A DNA stretch of 64,000 nt from Arachidicoccus sp. BS20 (GCF_001659705.1 NZ_CP015971.1:1674001-1738000), one strand, 5' to 3'. Counted from the stretch's first letter, positions 17,399 through 28,125 are shown. Notes: generated by a model not told the origin, from the letters alone. Numbers and translations are program-made.

Positions 17399-18472
17399 CT
17401 ACGCCGACTTACCCATTTCTCTTAAAAAATGAACGTGCGAAACAAAGGCGCTTGCCATGTATTTGTACTCTATATACGTAACATTATATTCTTTGCAAGC
17501 CTGCTTTACTATTTTATTAATCGCAGGATAATGAATATGCGAAATTTTCGGGAATAAATGGTGCTCTACCTGAAAGTTCAGTCCGCCTACGTACCAAGAA
17601 ATCAATTTGTTTTTCGTAGCAAAATTCGCCGTTGTTTTCAACTGATGCACTGCCCACTCGTCTTCCATTTTTCCGGTAGCTTTGTCCGGCATCGGAAATT
17701 GTGTATGCTCTACCGTGTGCGCCAATTGAAACACAACACTTAAAATCAAACCAGTAGTACAACATACCGCCAAATAACCCACGAGCCAATCTACAAAACC
17801 CAACCTTGCCATAGGAATCACAATAAATATAGCGCAATACACTACTTTAAAAGCCCAAAACAAGATATGGTCTTTGGTGCGCATTTTTTTCAATGGAATA
17901 TCGCCCACTTTACGCTTAAAATATTTTGTATAATCGTTCATCAACACCCAATACAAGTATAATACAGCGTACAATATCCAAAAATATAAATGCTGAAAAC
18001 GATGCATTTTATATTTCTTTTGCGTAGTTGCCATGCGAAGAAATGGCTTTGCATCAATATCGTCATCAACACCATCGATATTGGTATAAGCATGATGAAT
18101 TACATTGTGCTTCATATTCCACATAAACTGGCTTGCGCCGACAAGCTCGGTAGAATATGCAGCAATCCTGTTCATCAACGGATGTTTGCTGAAACTGCCA
18201 TGTCCGCCATCGTGCATTATATTAAAGCCAATACCCGCAATTACGATACCCATAAGAACGCACAACAAAATATCCACCCAAGTTTTTTCGGGCGTAAAAA
18301 ATACTGCGGAAATATACAATACGACCAAAGCCGCCTCCAAAAAAACTGCTTTGGAAAACAGCCTGAACCCTCCGGTGGTGGGCTTTCCGGTAGATTCAAA
18401 ATAATTATTGATTCTGTGTTTTAACTCTACGTGAAAGGAGTTGGTCGCTTTCGCGAATTTAGGTGTAAGCAT
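17399..18472 (-). CDS. Membrane fatty-acid desaturase
   Basis: An iron-dependent acyl-lipid or acyl-CoA desaturase of 357 residues. The three histidine clusters are HDGGHGS (His87, His91), KHNVIHHAY (122-127) and QVEHHLFP near residue 305; the Q-x-x-HH form of the last box is typical of front-end (delta-6-like) enzymes. Hydrophobic segments near 45-80 and 205-245 place it in the inner membrane. In front-end desaturases a cytochrome b5 domain is often fused; none is present here, so a separate electron donor is needed. Likely role: adjusting membrane fluidity. Confidence 0.93.
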   Translation of the reverse strand: MLTPKFAKATNSFHVELKHRINNYFESTGKPTTGGFRLFSKAVFLEAALVVLYISAVFFTPEKTWVDILLCVLMGIVIAGIGFNIMHDGGHGSFSKHPLMNRIAAYSTELVGASQFMWNMKHNVIHHAYTNIDGVDDDIDAKPFLRMATTQKKYKMHRFQHLYFWILYAVLYLYWVLMNDYTKYFKRKVGDIPLKKMRTKDHILFWAFKVVYCAIFIVIPMARLGFVDWLVGYLAVCCTTGLILSVVFQLAHTVEHTQFPMPDKATGKMEDEWAVHQLKTTANFATKNKLISWYVGGLNFQVEHHLFPKISHIHYPAINKIVKQACKEYNVTYIEYKYMASAFVSHVHFLREMGKSA

Positions 18473-18504
18473 TAAAAAATATTAAATATCGCCAAGTAAA
18501 AAAA

Positions 18505-19224
18505 TTATAAAACCAAATTGTTAAAAGATGAAATGCCCAAAGCTTTGTCCGAAATAAAACCTTCGCCGTATTTTACACCAATTCTCTTGCCAAAAATAAG
18601 CGCACGCGCTTCTACAAATTTAATAAACTCCGGCGAAGAAATATAGGTTTTAGGTCCATCGTCCGTAGCATTGAACTGCGTTTCGTAGCTGAGCAATGCT
18701 TTTATTTTATCGTCAAACGTTTCGGATATATCAAAAATAAAATCCGGCTCAAGATAATTGTCCTGTATATAGTGAAAAACTTGCTTTGGTCGCCAAGCCG
18801 CTTGCGATTGTCCATTTCCATCCACCGTTTCAATCTTAATTAATCCCGAAAGAAAAGCCGCTTCTTTTACCAATTTTGAGGCTCTTCCGTGGTCGGGATG
18901 GCGGTCTTCGGGCGAAGTGCAAAGCAATATTTCCGGCTGATATTTTCTAATTGCTACGATTACTTTCAGCAAATTTGCTTCATTAATCTGAAAAAAGCCA
19001 TCGCGCATTTGCAGGTTTTCACGCGCGCTCAGTCCCAAAATTTTAGTAGCTGTAACCGTTTCATTATCACGTGTTTCAGCCGTTCCCCGCGTGCCCAGTT
19101 CGCCACGTGTTAAATCAACCACAGCCACACTTTTTCCCTGTTTCACTGCTGCCAGTATTGTTCCGCCACAACACAATTCCGCATCGTCCGGATGCGCGCC
19201 AAAAACCAATATATCAACTTTCAT
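18505..19224 (-). CDS. bshB1: Bacillithiol biosynthesis deacetylase (PIG-L family)
   Basis: Removes the acetyl group from GlcNAc-malate, the second step of bacillithiol synthesis. The 239-residue protein has the zinc motif GAHPDDAELCCGG (His11, Asp13, Asp14) and HPDHGRAS (His109, Asp111, His112), and TRGELGTRGT near 39-48 that distinguishes the BshB group from generic PIG-L deacetylases. bshA and bshC are not adjacent. Bacillithiol would be the low-molecular-weight thiol of this organism, which fits the number of thiol-redox proteins in the window. Cytoplasmic, no signal peptide. Confidence 0.92.
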   Translation of the reverse strand: MKVDILVFGAHPDDAELCCGGTILAAVKQGKSVAVVDLTRGELGTRGTAETRDNETVTATKILGLSARENLQMRDGFFQINEANLLKVIVAIRKYQPEILLCTSPEDRHPDHGRASKLVKEAAFLSGLIKIETVDGNGQSQAAWRPKQVFHYIQDNYLEPDFIFDISETFDDKIKALLSYETQFNATDDGPKTYISSPEFIKFVEARALIFGKRIGVKYGEGFISDKALGISSFNNLVL

Positions 19225-19341
19225 TTATTAAAAATATCAATCTTTATAGTCGCGGGCAAAAGTAGGTTAAAAAGTCGGAAGAATCCGGAAACGCCAAAAG
19301 TTAAAGGATAAATAACAATGATGTTGCTTTGCCGATGTTTC

Positions 19342-19959
19342 TTAAAACCTGTAATATGCCTGTGCCTGCTGTACCAATATTTCTATGGAACGGTCTTCGC
19401 CGTTGGGGTCGTAAGTTTGTTTGAGACTCGAACCAAAAAGTTTTGCCACGCCTTGATATACAAACGCATTAAAATCGCCCTTATATTCATCAAGAATTTC
19501 GTAACAACTGCTGCCTGTTTCACGGCAAATCAGTTTCATTAGCACCTTTCCCTGATAAACAGACAGGTTTTTAATCTTACTTGTAAATTGCGTACGCAAC
19601 TCTTTTTCATGTGATTTGATAATCGCTTTGCGTTTTTTCCTGTTGGTAACGCCTACTAATTCGCGGTTTATCTCGTTGATAACACGCGAAGCCGTTTTCG
19701 CATACGGATAGGTAACGTACACGGCATTGCGCAGCCTTGTCCATGCTTCGTACATCTTACGCATTTTTGCATTGGCTCTGGCATACAGGAACAACGGGTC
19801 TAATTCTCCGGTAGGCACTTTTTCGCCTTCGTCGGTAATGGTAACTTCAACTCTTATCGTATCATACCGTCCTATAATGAGCTGGGATTTTGCCTGTACC
19901 GAAATAAAGGATAAAAACAAAACAGCAGAAAGAATTACTATGTCCTTAAATCCGTTCAT
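19342..19959 (-). CDS. DUF4294 family exported protein
   Basis: A 205-residue protein with an N-terminal signal or anchor segment (about 8-25, ending VQAKSQ). The rest is rich in basic helices, including YVTYPYAKTASRVINEINREL, the recognisable core of the DUF4294 family restricted to Bacteroidota. Function is unknown. It is often encoded near replication or recombination genes; here it is divergent from holA with 120 bases between the starts. No cysteine pair or catalytic pattern is obvious. Family assignment rests on my recognition of the core segment. Confidence 0.8.
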   Translation of the reverse strand: MNGFKDIVILSAVLFLSFISVQAKSQLIIGRYDTIRVEVTITDEGEKVPTGELDPLFLYARANAKMRKMYEAWTRLRNAVYVTYPYAKTASRVINEINRELVGVTNRKKRKAIIKSHEKELRTQFTSKIKNLSVYQGKVLMKLICRETGSSCYEILDEYKGDFNAFVYQGVAKLFGSSLKQTYDPNGEDRSIEILVQQAQAYYRF

Positions 19960-20067
19960 GAATGGATAAAAATAAAGGAATTATCAAGCCGACAAAAATA
20001 AATTGATAAAAATTAATTCCTTTTTGCAAAACGTTAAATCCGCCGTCAAAGAAACGTTATATTCCGC

Positions 20068-20075
20068 TACATTTG
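20068..20075 (+). promoter_or_regulatory. Candidate -7 promoter element for holA
   Basis: TACATTTG fits the Bacteroidota sigma consensus TAnnTTTG and lies 4 bases before the holA ATG, which would make the mRNA leaderless or nearly so. No convincing -33 TTG is seen at the usual distance. Confidence 0.4.
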
Positions 20076-20079
20076 CCGT

Positions 20080-21075
20080 ATGTCGGCAGAACAAATTATT
20101 TCGGACTGGAAGAAAAATATTTACAAACCTTTTTATTGGCTCGAAGGCGAAGAAAATTATTATATAGATAAAATAATGGACTACGCCGAGCATCACATTT
20201 TATCCGAAGCCGAAGCGGGCTTTAACCTCACGGTATTTTACGGGCGCGATGCGGAATGGACGGAAGTGCTGAATGCGTGCAAACGATTTCCCATGTTTGC
20301 CGAGCGGCAAGTGGTATTGCTCAAAGAAGCGCAATACATGAAAGACATTGCGAAGCTGGAAACATATTTTGAGCAGCCGCAGCCTTCAACGGTTTTAGTA
20401 GTTGGCTACAAAGAAAAAAAATTGGATGCGCGCACCAAGCTGGCAAAAACCGTAAAGCAAAAAGGCGAACTTTTTTCTACGAAAAAAATATACGATTCCA
20501 AGCTGCCTGAATGGACGCAGCAAATGGTACAGCAACATGGCTACACTATTAATCAAAAAGCCGTATTGTTGTTGGTAGACCATATTGGCAACGACCTTTC
20601 GCGCATCGAAAATGAAGTGAACAAAATACTCGTAAACCTGCGCGACAGAAAGAACATTACGGAAGAAGATATTGAAACTTATGTGGGCATCAGCAAGGAG
20701 TTTAATGCGTTTGAATTGCAGCTTGCCATTGCGCAGAAAAATTTGTCGAAAGCTGTACGCATTGTCCAATATTTTGAACAAAACCCGAAAGCCGCACCTA
20801 TTCAAGTGATACTGCCAACGTTGTATAATTTCTTCAGTAAAACGGCGATGGTCTTTGGCGTGAGCGGCGGCGAAAGTGCCGTGGCATCTGCGATTGGCGT
20901 GAATCCTTACTTTGTAAAAGATTATGTGCAAGCCGCTAAAAACTACGGTGCTCAAGGTGTTGAAAATATTTTGTTGTTGCTACACAAATACAATCTGCGC
21001 AGCATCGGCATTAATGATGCGGGTACAAGCGATGCGGATTTGATGAAGGAAATGATGGTAAAGATGATGTATTAA
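20080..21075 (+). CDS. holA: DNA polymerase III subunit delta
   Basis: The clamp-loader delta subunit, which opens the beta sliding clamp during replication. It has 331 residues. The N-terminal domain starts with YWLEGEENYYIDKIMDYAEH, and an AAA-like fold follows with VVLLKEAQYM and STVLVVGYKEKKLD. The C-terminal collar domain has LLVDHIGNDLSRIENEVNKI and FELQLAIAQKNLSKAVRI. No Walker A motif is present, as expected for delta. The last four bases overlap the end of recQ on the opposite strand. Confidence 0.93.
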   Translation: MSAEQIISDWKKNIYKPFYWLEGEENYYIDKIMDYAEHHILSEAEAGFNLTVFYGRDAEWTEVLNACKRFPMFAERQVVLLKEAQYMKDIAKLETYFEQPQPSTVLVVGYKEKKLDARTKLAKTVKQKGELFSTKKIYDSKLPEWTQQMVQQHGYTINQKAVLLLVDHIGNDLSRIENEVNKILVNLRDRKNITEEDIETYVGISKEFNAFELQLAIAQKNLSKAVRIVQYFEQNPKAAPIQVILPTLYNFFSKTAMVFGVSGGESAVASAIGVNPYFVKDYVQAAKNYGAQGVENILLLLHKYNLRSIGINDAGTSDADLMKEMMVKMMY

Positions 21076-22976
21076 TGTAATGAAAAATTCCCCACAACGT
21101 CCATTTTAATTTTTCGCTCACTCCGCAAATAGCGCAAAGTCTCTTTCACTTTTTCGGAAGAAAAATTATTCAATTCATTTATCAAACCTTTCGTATCGAG
21201 AGAAGATTTTTGCTTCAATAAATGCAAAATTTCCGAAGTGATTGACGCAAATTCTTTCGCAGATAATTTTTCATTTTTCGACTCTGTGCAATTGTCACAA
21301 ACACCGCAACGCTGCGTATTTTCATCGCCAAAGTATTGCGCAATAAAAACGCTTCTGCAAGTATTGGTGTGAATATATTGCAGCATTTTTTCAACACGAT
21401 TGACAAATATTTTTTTCCGCTTTAAATAATCTTCGTGGTTGAACAAAAGAAATTCCGCGGGCGCACGATTGGTAAGAAAAAATATTTGCGGCGTTTCTTT
21501 TTTCGGTAAATATTCAAGCACGCCAAATCGCTGTAATGCTTGCAGTTGCTGCGTTACTGCTTCTCCGGAAATGCATAGCAACCTCGCCAATTGCTTTTCA
21601 AAAACAGAAACGCGGTAAGAAAAAATACTGTCGTAACTGCGCAATAATACTTTAATTAAAGGTTCGTATGCGGGATAATTATTTTCAAAATCAAACAGAC
21701 TTTCCTTGTCAATCGTAAAGCCAACTTTCGACGGAAGAAAAATATTTTCATTAAACGAAATAAAGCCTGCCTGCTCCAAAGCCTTGATGCAATAAATGGT
21801 TTGCACAGCATCGAGCTTAAAGTTTTTGATGAACGTATTAAAATCGAAATCGTAAAAATTTCCTTCGCCAATGCCAATGGGAATTTGCAAAAAATCACAA
21901 AGATGCTGATACGCTTTTTTAATTTCATCAAACTTCGGAAAACGCACATCCGGCAAGGATTTCAGGTCTTTTATGTCGCGATTTTGATACAGCAAAATGG
22001 CTCTTGCAGCTTTGCCGTCGCGCCCCGCGCGTCCTGCTTCCTGATAATAATTTTCCAGGCAGTCGGGCGCATCGTAATGTGCTACAATTCTTACATCCGG
22101 CTTGTCTATGCCCATGCCGAAAGCGTTGGTGCAAACAATCACGCGCGTTTTATTTTGCATCCAGTTTTGTTGTTTCGCATCACGAATTTCCTGCGAAAGT
22201 CCCGCGTGGTAAAAATCCGCATCAATGTTTTTTATTCGTAATAATTTACTTACGTCTTGCGTAAGTCTTCGTGTTTTGCAATAAACAATGGCGCTGCCGT
22301 TTTGTTGCAATAAAATTTTTGAGAGCTTGTCAATTTTGTTATCGCAAAAAATTACTTCGTAAGAAATATTCGGTCTCTGAAACGAGCTACGAAAAACTTC
22401 GTAGTTTTTGAACAACAATTTTTCGACAATATCTTTTTGAACATTTGGCGTTGCAGAAGCCGTCAAAGCAAGCATCGGAACACCGGGAAAATATTTTTTC
22501 AACTCCACAATCCGCAAATACGACGGACGAAAATCGTAGCCCCATTGTGAAATACAATGTGCTTCATCAACAGCAATTAAGTTCACATTTAGCACCTCGA
22601 CAACTCGCTGAAACGCAGACGTATCAATACGTTCGGGAGAAATGTATAAAAATTTATAATCGCCGCGCACGGCATTTTCCAATTCGTCCGAGACTTCATC
22701 GTTGCTCAAACCTGAATGAATGGCGCAGGCAGAAATGCCTTTGTTTTTGAGATTTTCGGCTTGGTCTTTCATCAACGCAATCAATGGTGTGATGATGAGG
22801 CAAACGCCGTCGCTCATCATCGCGGGAATTTGGAAACAGACAGATTTTCCACCGCCGGTGGGCAACAGCGCAAGCACATCTTTCTTTTGCAAAACCGCGC
22901 GGATAATATTTTCCTGCTCGCCGCGAAAAGCGGAAAAGCCCCAATAAGTTTTTAATATGTCGATCGGTGTAGGCAA
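21072..22976 (-). CDS. recQ: ATP-dependent DNA helicase RecQ
   Basis: A 3'-5' DNA helicase for recombination and replication repair, 634 residues. Walker A LLPTGGGKSVCF is at 37-48, the DEAH box in AVDEAHCISQWGYDFRPSY is near 135, SAT-like TASATPNVQ follows, and motif VI is YYQEAGRAGRDG. The zinc-binding RQC part has YFGDENTQRCGVCDNC near residue 560. The C-terminal end is a short winged-helix-like stretch; no HRDC domain is visible. It is convergent with holA with a 4-base overlap, so no room is left for a terminator between them. Confidence 0.95.
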   Translation of the reverse strand: MPTPIDILKTYWGFSAFRGEQENIIRAVLQKKDVLALLPTGGGKSVCFQIPAMMSDGVCLIITPLIALMKDQAENLKNKGISACAIHSGLSNDEVSDELENAVRGDYKFLYISPERIDTSAFQRVVEVLNVNLIAVDEAHCISQWGYDFRPSYLRIVELKKYFPGVPMLALTASATPNVQKDIVEKLLFKNYEVFRSSFQRPNISYEVIFCDNKIDKLSKILLQQNGSAIVYCKTRRLTQDVSKLLRIKNIDADFYHAGLSQEIRDAKQQNWMQNKTRVIVCTNAFGMGIDKPDVRIVAHYDAPDCLENYYQEAGRAGRDGKAARAILLYQNRDIKDLKSLPDVRFPKFDEIKKAYQHLCDFLQIPIGIGEGNFYDFDFNTFIKNFKLDAVQTIYCIKALEQAGFISFNENIFLPSKVGFTIDKESLFDFENNYPAYEPLIKVLLRSYDSIFSYRVSVFEKQLARLLCISGEAVTQQLQALQRFGVLEYLPKKETPQIFFLTNRAPAEFLLFNHEDYLKRKKIFVNRVEKMLQYIHTNTCRSVFIAQYFGDENTQRCGVCDNCTESKNEKLSAKEFASITSEILHLLKQKSSLDTKGLINELNNFSSEKVKETLRYLRSERKIKMDVVGNFSLH

Positions 22977-23003
22977 AAATTTTATTTGAGGGCTAAATTA
23001 AAA

Positions 23004-23660
23004 TCATAATCTCGCATAACCCAATTTTTCAATTTCTTCCACCTCCCTTATTTTATAAACATTATGATTCGACAACACATAAACGTCGTCGCTTATATCC
23101 ATCACTTGTTTATACAAATGGTCGGTAACGATAAAACCTTTACGCTGTTTTTCATTCAATAAGATTTCTTTTATTTTTTCGATATGCAAAGGCATCAGTT
23201 CGGAAAAAGGTTCATCCAGAATGGAAAACAAACTATTGGAAAATATAATAACAAAAACTTCAATCAGTCTTCTTTCTCCGCCCGAAAAATCAAACATTTT
23301 TTTACCAAGAGATGCTGAAAAATGCGGAAAGTTTGATAGTAATTTCTCTTTGGGAATGTCAAAATTTTTAAGTATTCTTTCTAAAGTTAATCGCCTTGGA
23401 ATAAAATTAAATTGTGGCAAATAAGTGATTAACCTGCTTTTTTCTTTTGCATAAAAATAAGATGCGCTGTCAATCGATACCGAAACATCTTCTGTTTTCA
23501 ATACGCCAATTGCAACTCTGAACAAACAGGATTTTCCCGTACCGTTTCGTCCGAGCAAAGCAGAGATTTTTCCCGTTTCACTATTTATATATGCGGACGA
23601 TAACACAAGTTTTCCGTCAAAAGACAAACGCACGCTGTCTATTTTCAATGAATGAAGCAT
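23004..23660 (-). CDS. Small ABC transporter ATP-binding protein
   Basis: A 218-residue ABC ATPase. Walker A LLGRNGTGKSCL spans residues 35-46, with Ser-Cys in place of the usual Ser-Thr after the lysine. The signature FSGGERRLIEV lies near 129, Walker B SLFSILDEPFSEL follows, and the switch histidine is in VTDHLYK. Its start overlaps or abuts the end of the 120-residue membrane protein gene upstream, so the pair may form a minimal transporter. Unusually, no full-size permease is near. The substrate is unknown. Confidence 0.85.
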   Translation of the reverse strand: MLHSLKIDSVRLSFDGKLVLSSAYINSETGKISALLGRNGTGKSCLFRVAIGVLKTEDVSVSIDSASYFYAKEKSRLITYLPQFNFIPRRLTLERILKNFDIPKEKLLSNFPHFSASLGKKMFDFSGGERRLIEVFVIIFSNSLFSILDEPFSELMPLHIEKIKEILLNEKQRKGFIVTDHLYKQVMDISDDVYVLSNHNVYKIREVEEIEKLGYARL

Positions 23661-24023
23661 CTATCGGATTTTGTAAATAATGAACAGAAACAAAAATGAA
23701 AACAGAAAATCAAAAACGAAAACCACGCTCCACAACAATCTTTTTCCGATACCTACATTCAGGTAATAATAATATTCGTTTTTCTTGTATTCATTTACAA
23801 GAAAATAAATAATCGTACAGGAAAATATTTTCAGCCATAAACACGGCGCAACTTCTTCTAATCCAAATTTGAAAACTGCAATGCCGCAGCCAGTATTAAT
23901 AATGGCAGATGCGAGCCAAAAAGAACGATAAAAGAAAAGAATGTGTTTGAGTTTGCTCAAAAATTTCACGACATTTATCATCATTAAATTAATTTTCTCT
24001 TTTTTTCCCGAAAAAAGTTCCAT
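23661..24023 (-). CDS. Small membrane protein, unknown
   Basis: A 120-residue protein with three or four hydrophobic segments (about 26-50, 55-75 and 95-118) and few polar loops. I do not recognise a family. Its stop codon directly abuts the start of the ABC ATPase gene (23660/23661), which implies coupled translation and a joint function. At this size it would be a very small ABC membrane partner and might need to oligomerise. Another possibility is that it is an unrelated membrane protein in the same transcript. The TTTTTTCCCG end near 24001 gives no hint of export. Confidence 0.6.
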   Translation of the reverse strand: MELFSGKKEKINLMMINVVKFLSKLKHILFFYRSFWLASAIINTGCGIAVFKFGLEEVAPCLWLKIFSCTIIYFLVNEYKKNEYYYYLNVGIGKRLLWSVVFVFDFLFSFLFLFIIYKIR

Positions 24024-24028
24024 TCCCT

Positions 24029-24036
24029 TACCTTTG
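24029..24036 (+). promoter_or_regulatory. Candidate -7 promoter element for atpD
   Basis: TACCTTTG matches TAnnTTTG and lies 71 bases before the atpD ATG, leaving an untranslated leader of about 65 bases. No clear -33 element was found at the expected distance. Confidence 0.35.
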
Positions 24037-24083
24037 CCGAAATTTCAAAATAGCCGCATTTTGCGACTGTCATTTTCATTTAA

Positions 24084-25613
<1,530 letters not shown>

Positions 25614-25616
25614 ATC

Positions 25617-25705
25617 AATTTGAAAATTTGAAGATGAACTAATTTGAAAATTAGTATTCATACTGAAAACCATTTTCAAATTTTCAAATGCACAAATTTT
25701 CAAAT
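25617..25705 (+). repeat. AATTTGAAAATT palindromic repeats between atpD and atpC
   Basis: Several copies of AATTTGAAAATT or its complement in both orientations. One small hairpin is CTAATTT/AAATTAG, and the first and last blocks can pair over most of the interval. It sits inside the atpD-atpC transcript, so it would be an RNA structure that could set the ratio of the two subunits. The same sequence type is common as an intergenic repeat in this phylum. Confidence 0.6.
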
Positions 25706-25706
25706 T

Positions 25707-25964
25707 ATGTTATTAGAAATATTAACTCCCGAAAAAAGAATATACAGCGGCGAAGTCTATGGCGTACAATTGCCGGGCGTAGAAGGTTTGTTTGAAGTAT
25801 TAGACAAGCACGCACCGTTAGTAAGCGCTTTGGGCAAAGGCAATGTAAAAGTGCTGCGCTCCGCCAATAGCAATGATAGAAATTTTGCTATCACAAGCGG
25901 ATTTGTGGAAGTGCTCAACAACAAAGCCACCGTTTTGGTCGAAGGTGCTACCGAATTGAATTAA
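25707..25964 (+). CDS. atpC: ATP synthase F1 subunit epsilon
   Basis: The central-stalk subunit that inhibits reverse ATPase activity. It has 85 residues and holds only the N-terminal beta-sandwich (LEILTPEKRIYSGEV, LPGVEGLFEVLDKHAPLVSAL). The C-terminal helical hairpin of the longer E. coli protein is missing, which is normal for short Bacteroidota versions. The ATG at 25707 is used because upstream codons translate the intergenic repeat. It is followed by a strong terminator, so the atpD-atpC unit ends here. Confidence 0.93.
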   Translation: MLLEILTPEKRIYSGEVYGVQLPGVEGLFEVLDKHAPLVSALGKGNVKVLRSANSNDRNFAITSGFVEVLNNKATVLVEGATELN

Positions 25965-25990
25965 CAAAGCATCGCACTAAAAAATATATA

Positions 25991-26024
25991 AAACCTTTCG
26001 TCGAAAATGACGAAAGGTTTTTTT
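25991..26024 (+). terminator. Terminator of the atpDC unit
   Basis: A perfect 12-bp stem (25991-26002 with 26009-26020), a 6-base loop, and a T run through 26024. It is located 26 bases after the atpC stop. Confidence 0.92.
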
Positions 26025-26055
26025 ATTGAAATGATATTATCTTTACGACATAGCA

Positions 26056-26700
26056 ATGAATAACGATAAAGACTATATCAAAACATTACTCTCAGAACAT
26101 TTTCCGTTTTTTGACAATACCGTCAAGGACTTCATTTGTGAACACGGCATTGCAGAAGAAATAAAAGCCGGAACATTAATCCTTCGCTCGGGCAAACACC
26201 TGAAATACATTACACTCGTAGCTGACGGCGAAATGAAAGTGTACCGCGAAGGCGAAGATGAGGGCGAAATATTTTTGTATTATCTCGAACCGGGAAATGC
26301 TTGTGCATTCTCACTCGTATGTGCGTCTAAGAGGGAAATCAGCAAAGTGATGATTAAAGCGCAAAAAGACAGCACGATAATTTTAGTGCCTGTACAAGCG
26401 ATGGAAACTTTGATGCGCAGCAACAAATCGTGGTACAGGTTTGTAGTCGAAACATATCGTTATCGTTTCGACGATTTGCTTTCGGCTTTTGACAGCGTAG
26501 TGTTTAAAAAATTAGATGAACGGCTGGAAGAATATTTGCAAACGCAATGGCAAAAAAATGATGGTCGCCCGCTGGAACTAACACATCAGCAAATAGCAGA
26601 CGACCTGCATTCCACAAGAGAAGTTATTTCCAGATTATTGAAAAAAATGGAACAAAAAGGAATGCTTACCATTCAACGCAATGCCATTACGATGCACTGA
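26056..26700 (+). CDS. Crp/Fnr-family transcriptional regulator
   Basis: A 214-residue regulator with an N-terminal cyclic-nucleotide-binding-like beta roll (about 15-120, including GTLILRSGKHLKYITLVADGE split over strands) and a C-terminal winged helix with LTHQQIADDLHSTREVISRL near 173-192. The cAMP-contacting RxS motif of true Crp is not evident, and there are no Fnr-type cysteine clusters, so the ligand is unknown. It is a stand-alone gene with TATCTTTA, a near match to the Bacteroidota -7 box, 18 bases upstream of the ATG. A second, different regulator of this family is encoded at 32497-33135. Confidence 0.9.
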   Translation: MNNDKDYIKTLLSEHFPFFDNTVKDFICEHGIAEEIKAGTLILRSGKHLKYITLVADGEMKVYREGEDEGEIFLYYLEPGNACAFSLVCASKREISKVMIKAQKDSTIILVPVQAMETLMRSNKSWYRFVVETYRYRFDDLLSAFDSVVFKKLDERLEEYLQTQWQKNDGRPLELTHQQIADDLHSTREVISRLLKKMEQKGMLTIQRNAITMH

Positions 26701-26778
26701 AATTACTATCCTTCAATTACACAATAATAATTTCTCGTAAAGCTGCAAAGACACAAAGTTGTAAATTTTAGCCTTCAG

Positions 26779-27744
26779 CTATAAAGCCCTTTTCAAAAAA
26801 TCTCGCATCATGTGTAGTATTTCAGGTTCGGCTTCATCCAGCGCGAAATGACCACCATTGACGATATGTACTTCGGCGGTGGGTACATCATCCTTGTATT
26901 TCCACGCGCCTTCCACCGTAAATGAGGGGTCGTATTTTCCCCAAACAACCAGCATTTTGGGTTGATGTTTTTTCAGCCATTCCTGCCATTCGGGATAGTG
27001 CTTCACGTTGTTTTGATAGTCGTAAAAAAGATTCAGCTGAATGTCTGCCATACCGGGCTTGTTCAGAAATAAATATTCATCCGTATAAGTATCGGGGTCA
27101 ATTTTTTCGGGCGTGGGCGTGTTGCCGATATGTCTTTGCTTAGTGGCTTCCAGACTTATAAAATTCTTCTTTACGGCATCGTAATATCTTTGCTTATTTG
27201 CCCAAAAAGCTTTCCGGGTTTGCCATAAAGGCGAAAGCCCTTCTTTATGGCAAACGGCATTCTGAACAACGATTGCCTGAATTTTTTCGGGATATTTTTC
27301 CGCTATGCGCATTCCTATCGGACCGCCGTAATCCTGTACTACCAGCACAAATTTCTTTAGCACCAACCGATTGATAAACTTAATCATGTAGGCGGCAAGG
27401 TTATCAAATGTATAGTCAAAGCTATCTGCGGGTGGCTGGCTGCTGTGTCCGAACCCGATATAGTCTGGCGCTATTACATGGTAATTATCCGATAAATTTT
27501 CCAGCAAGGGTTGCCACATGCGGGACGATGACGGAAAGCCGTGCAGGAAAAGGATTACAGGCTTGTCGGCTTGCCCGGCTTCTCTGTAAAAAATATTTTG
27601 TCCGTTTATTCTAACGGTTTTGTACAAGATAGTGGATGCATTGTTTGCTGTTTTTTTTGAAGTAGAAGTCTGTGCCATAATATTGTTTTTAATCAGGAAC
27701 ATTGCTGCCATTACAAGGAATAATCCGTTTATTATTTTTTTCAT
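26779..27744 (-). CDS. Exported alpha/beta hydrolase (haloalkane dehalogenase/epoxide hydrolase-like)
   Basis: A 321-residue serine-hydrolase-fold protein with Asp as nucleophile. FLHGFPSSSRMW (oxyanion region, His68) precedes VVQDYGGPIGMRIAEKYP with Asp138 at the nucleophile elbow. A later acid in VVWGKYDPSF is near 271 and the base His in NGGHFALDE is near 298. The Asp nucleophile points to dehalogenases or epoxide hydrolases rather than esterases. An N-terminal signal peptide (MKKIINGLFLVMAAMFLIKN) predicts export, unusual for dehalogenases. Next on the strand is the LysR/MFS neighbourhood; the substrate is unknown. Confidence 0.9.
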   Translation of the reverse strand: MKKIINGLFLVMAAMFLIKNNIMAQTSTSKKTANNASTILYKTVRINGQNIFYREAGQADKPVILFLHGFPSSSRMWQPLLENLSDNYHVIAPDYIGFGHSSQPPADSFDYTFDNLAAYMIKFINRLVLKKFVLVVQDYGGPIGMRIAEKYPEKIQAIVVQNAVCHKEGLSPLWQTRKAFWANKQRYYDAVKKNFISLEATKQRHIGNTPTPEKIDPDTYTDEYLFLNKPGMADIQLNLFYDYQNNVKHYPEWQEWLKKHQPKMLVVWGKYDPSFTVEGAWKYKDDVPTAEVHIVNGGHFALDEAEPEILHMMRDFLKRAL

Positions 27745-27785
27745 TTGCCTGATATTTATTGTTTTTAGTTATTCGTAATTGCCCG

Positions 27786-28085
27786 TTAGCGTTGCTCTAC
27801 GGTTCTGCTTATTTTATATTTATTCAGAAATCGTTCGGGAAAATCATCTCTCATTTTTTTACTGAAATCATTTATATAATGTTGATATTCTGCAAAGCTC
27901 TTACAGAAAAATCGGCATACCAGTACTTTGTTTCCATTATCAATAGGTTCAATTTGCCTGCTTAGTATAAAGCCCTCAAAACAGCCTGTAGCAATTATTT
28001 GCGGAATATGCTCTTTGCGAAACCATTGCGCAAAATCATTTTCAATTTCTTTTTCCGTTTTTATAAAAACATTGTATGACACCAT
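27786..28085 (-). CDS. DUF4286 family protein
   Basis: A 99-residue cytoplasmic protein beginning MVSYNVFIKTEKEIENDF. The segments WFRKEHIPQIIATGCFEGF and YINDFSKKMRDDFPERF are typical of DUF4286, a ferredoxin-like alpha/beta fold of unknown function. The start at 28085 is preferred; a longer reading adds 28 residues that overlap the neighbouring MFS gene. Homologous proteins in Bacteroidota are encoded in many contexts. It lies 40 bases after the MFS transporter on the same strand. Confidence 0.85.
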   Translation of the reverse strand: MVSYNVFIKTEKEIENDFAQWFRKEHIPQIIATGCFEGFILSRQIEPIDNGNKVLVCRFFCKSFAEYQHYINDFSKKMRDDFPERFLNKYKISRTVEQR

Positions 28086-28125
28086 AATTTTTATTTGAAA
28101 AACTGATTTATGAAAACATATTTTT

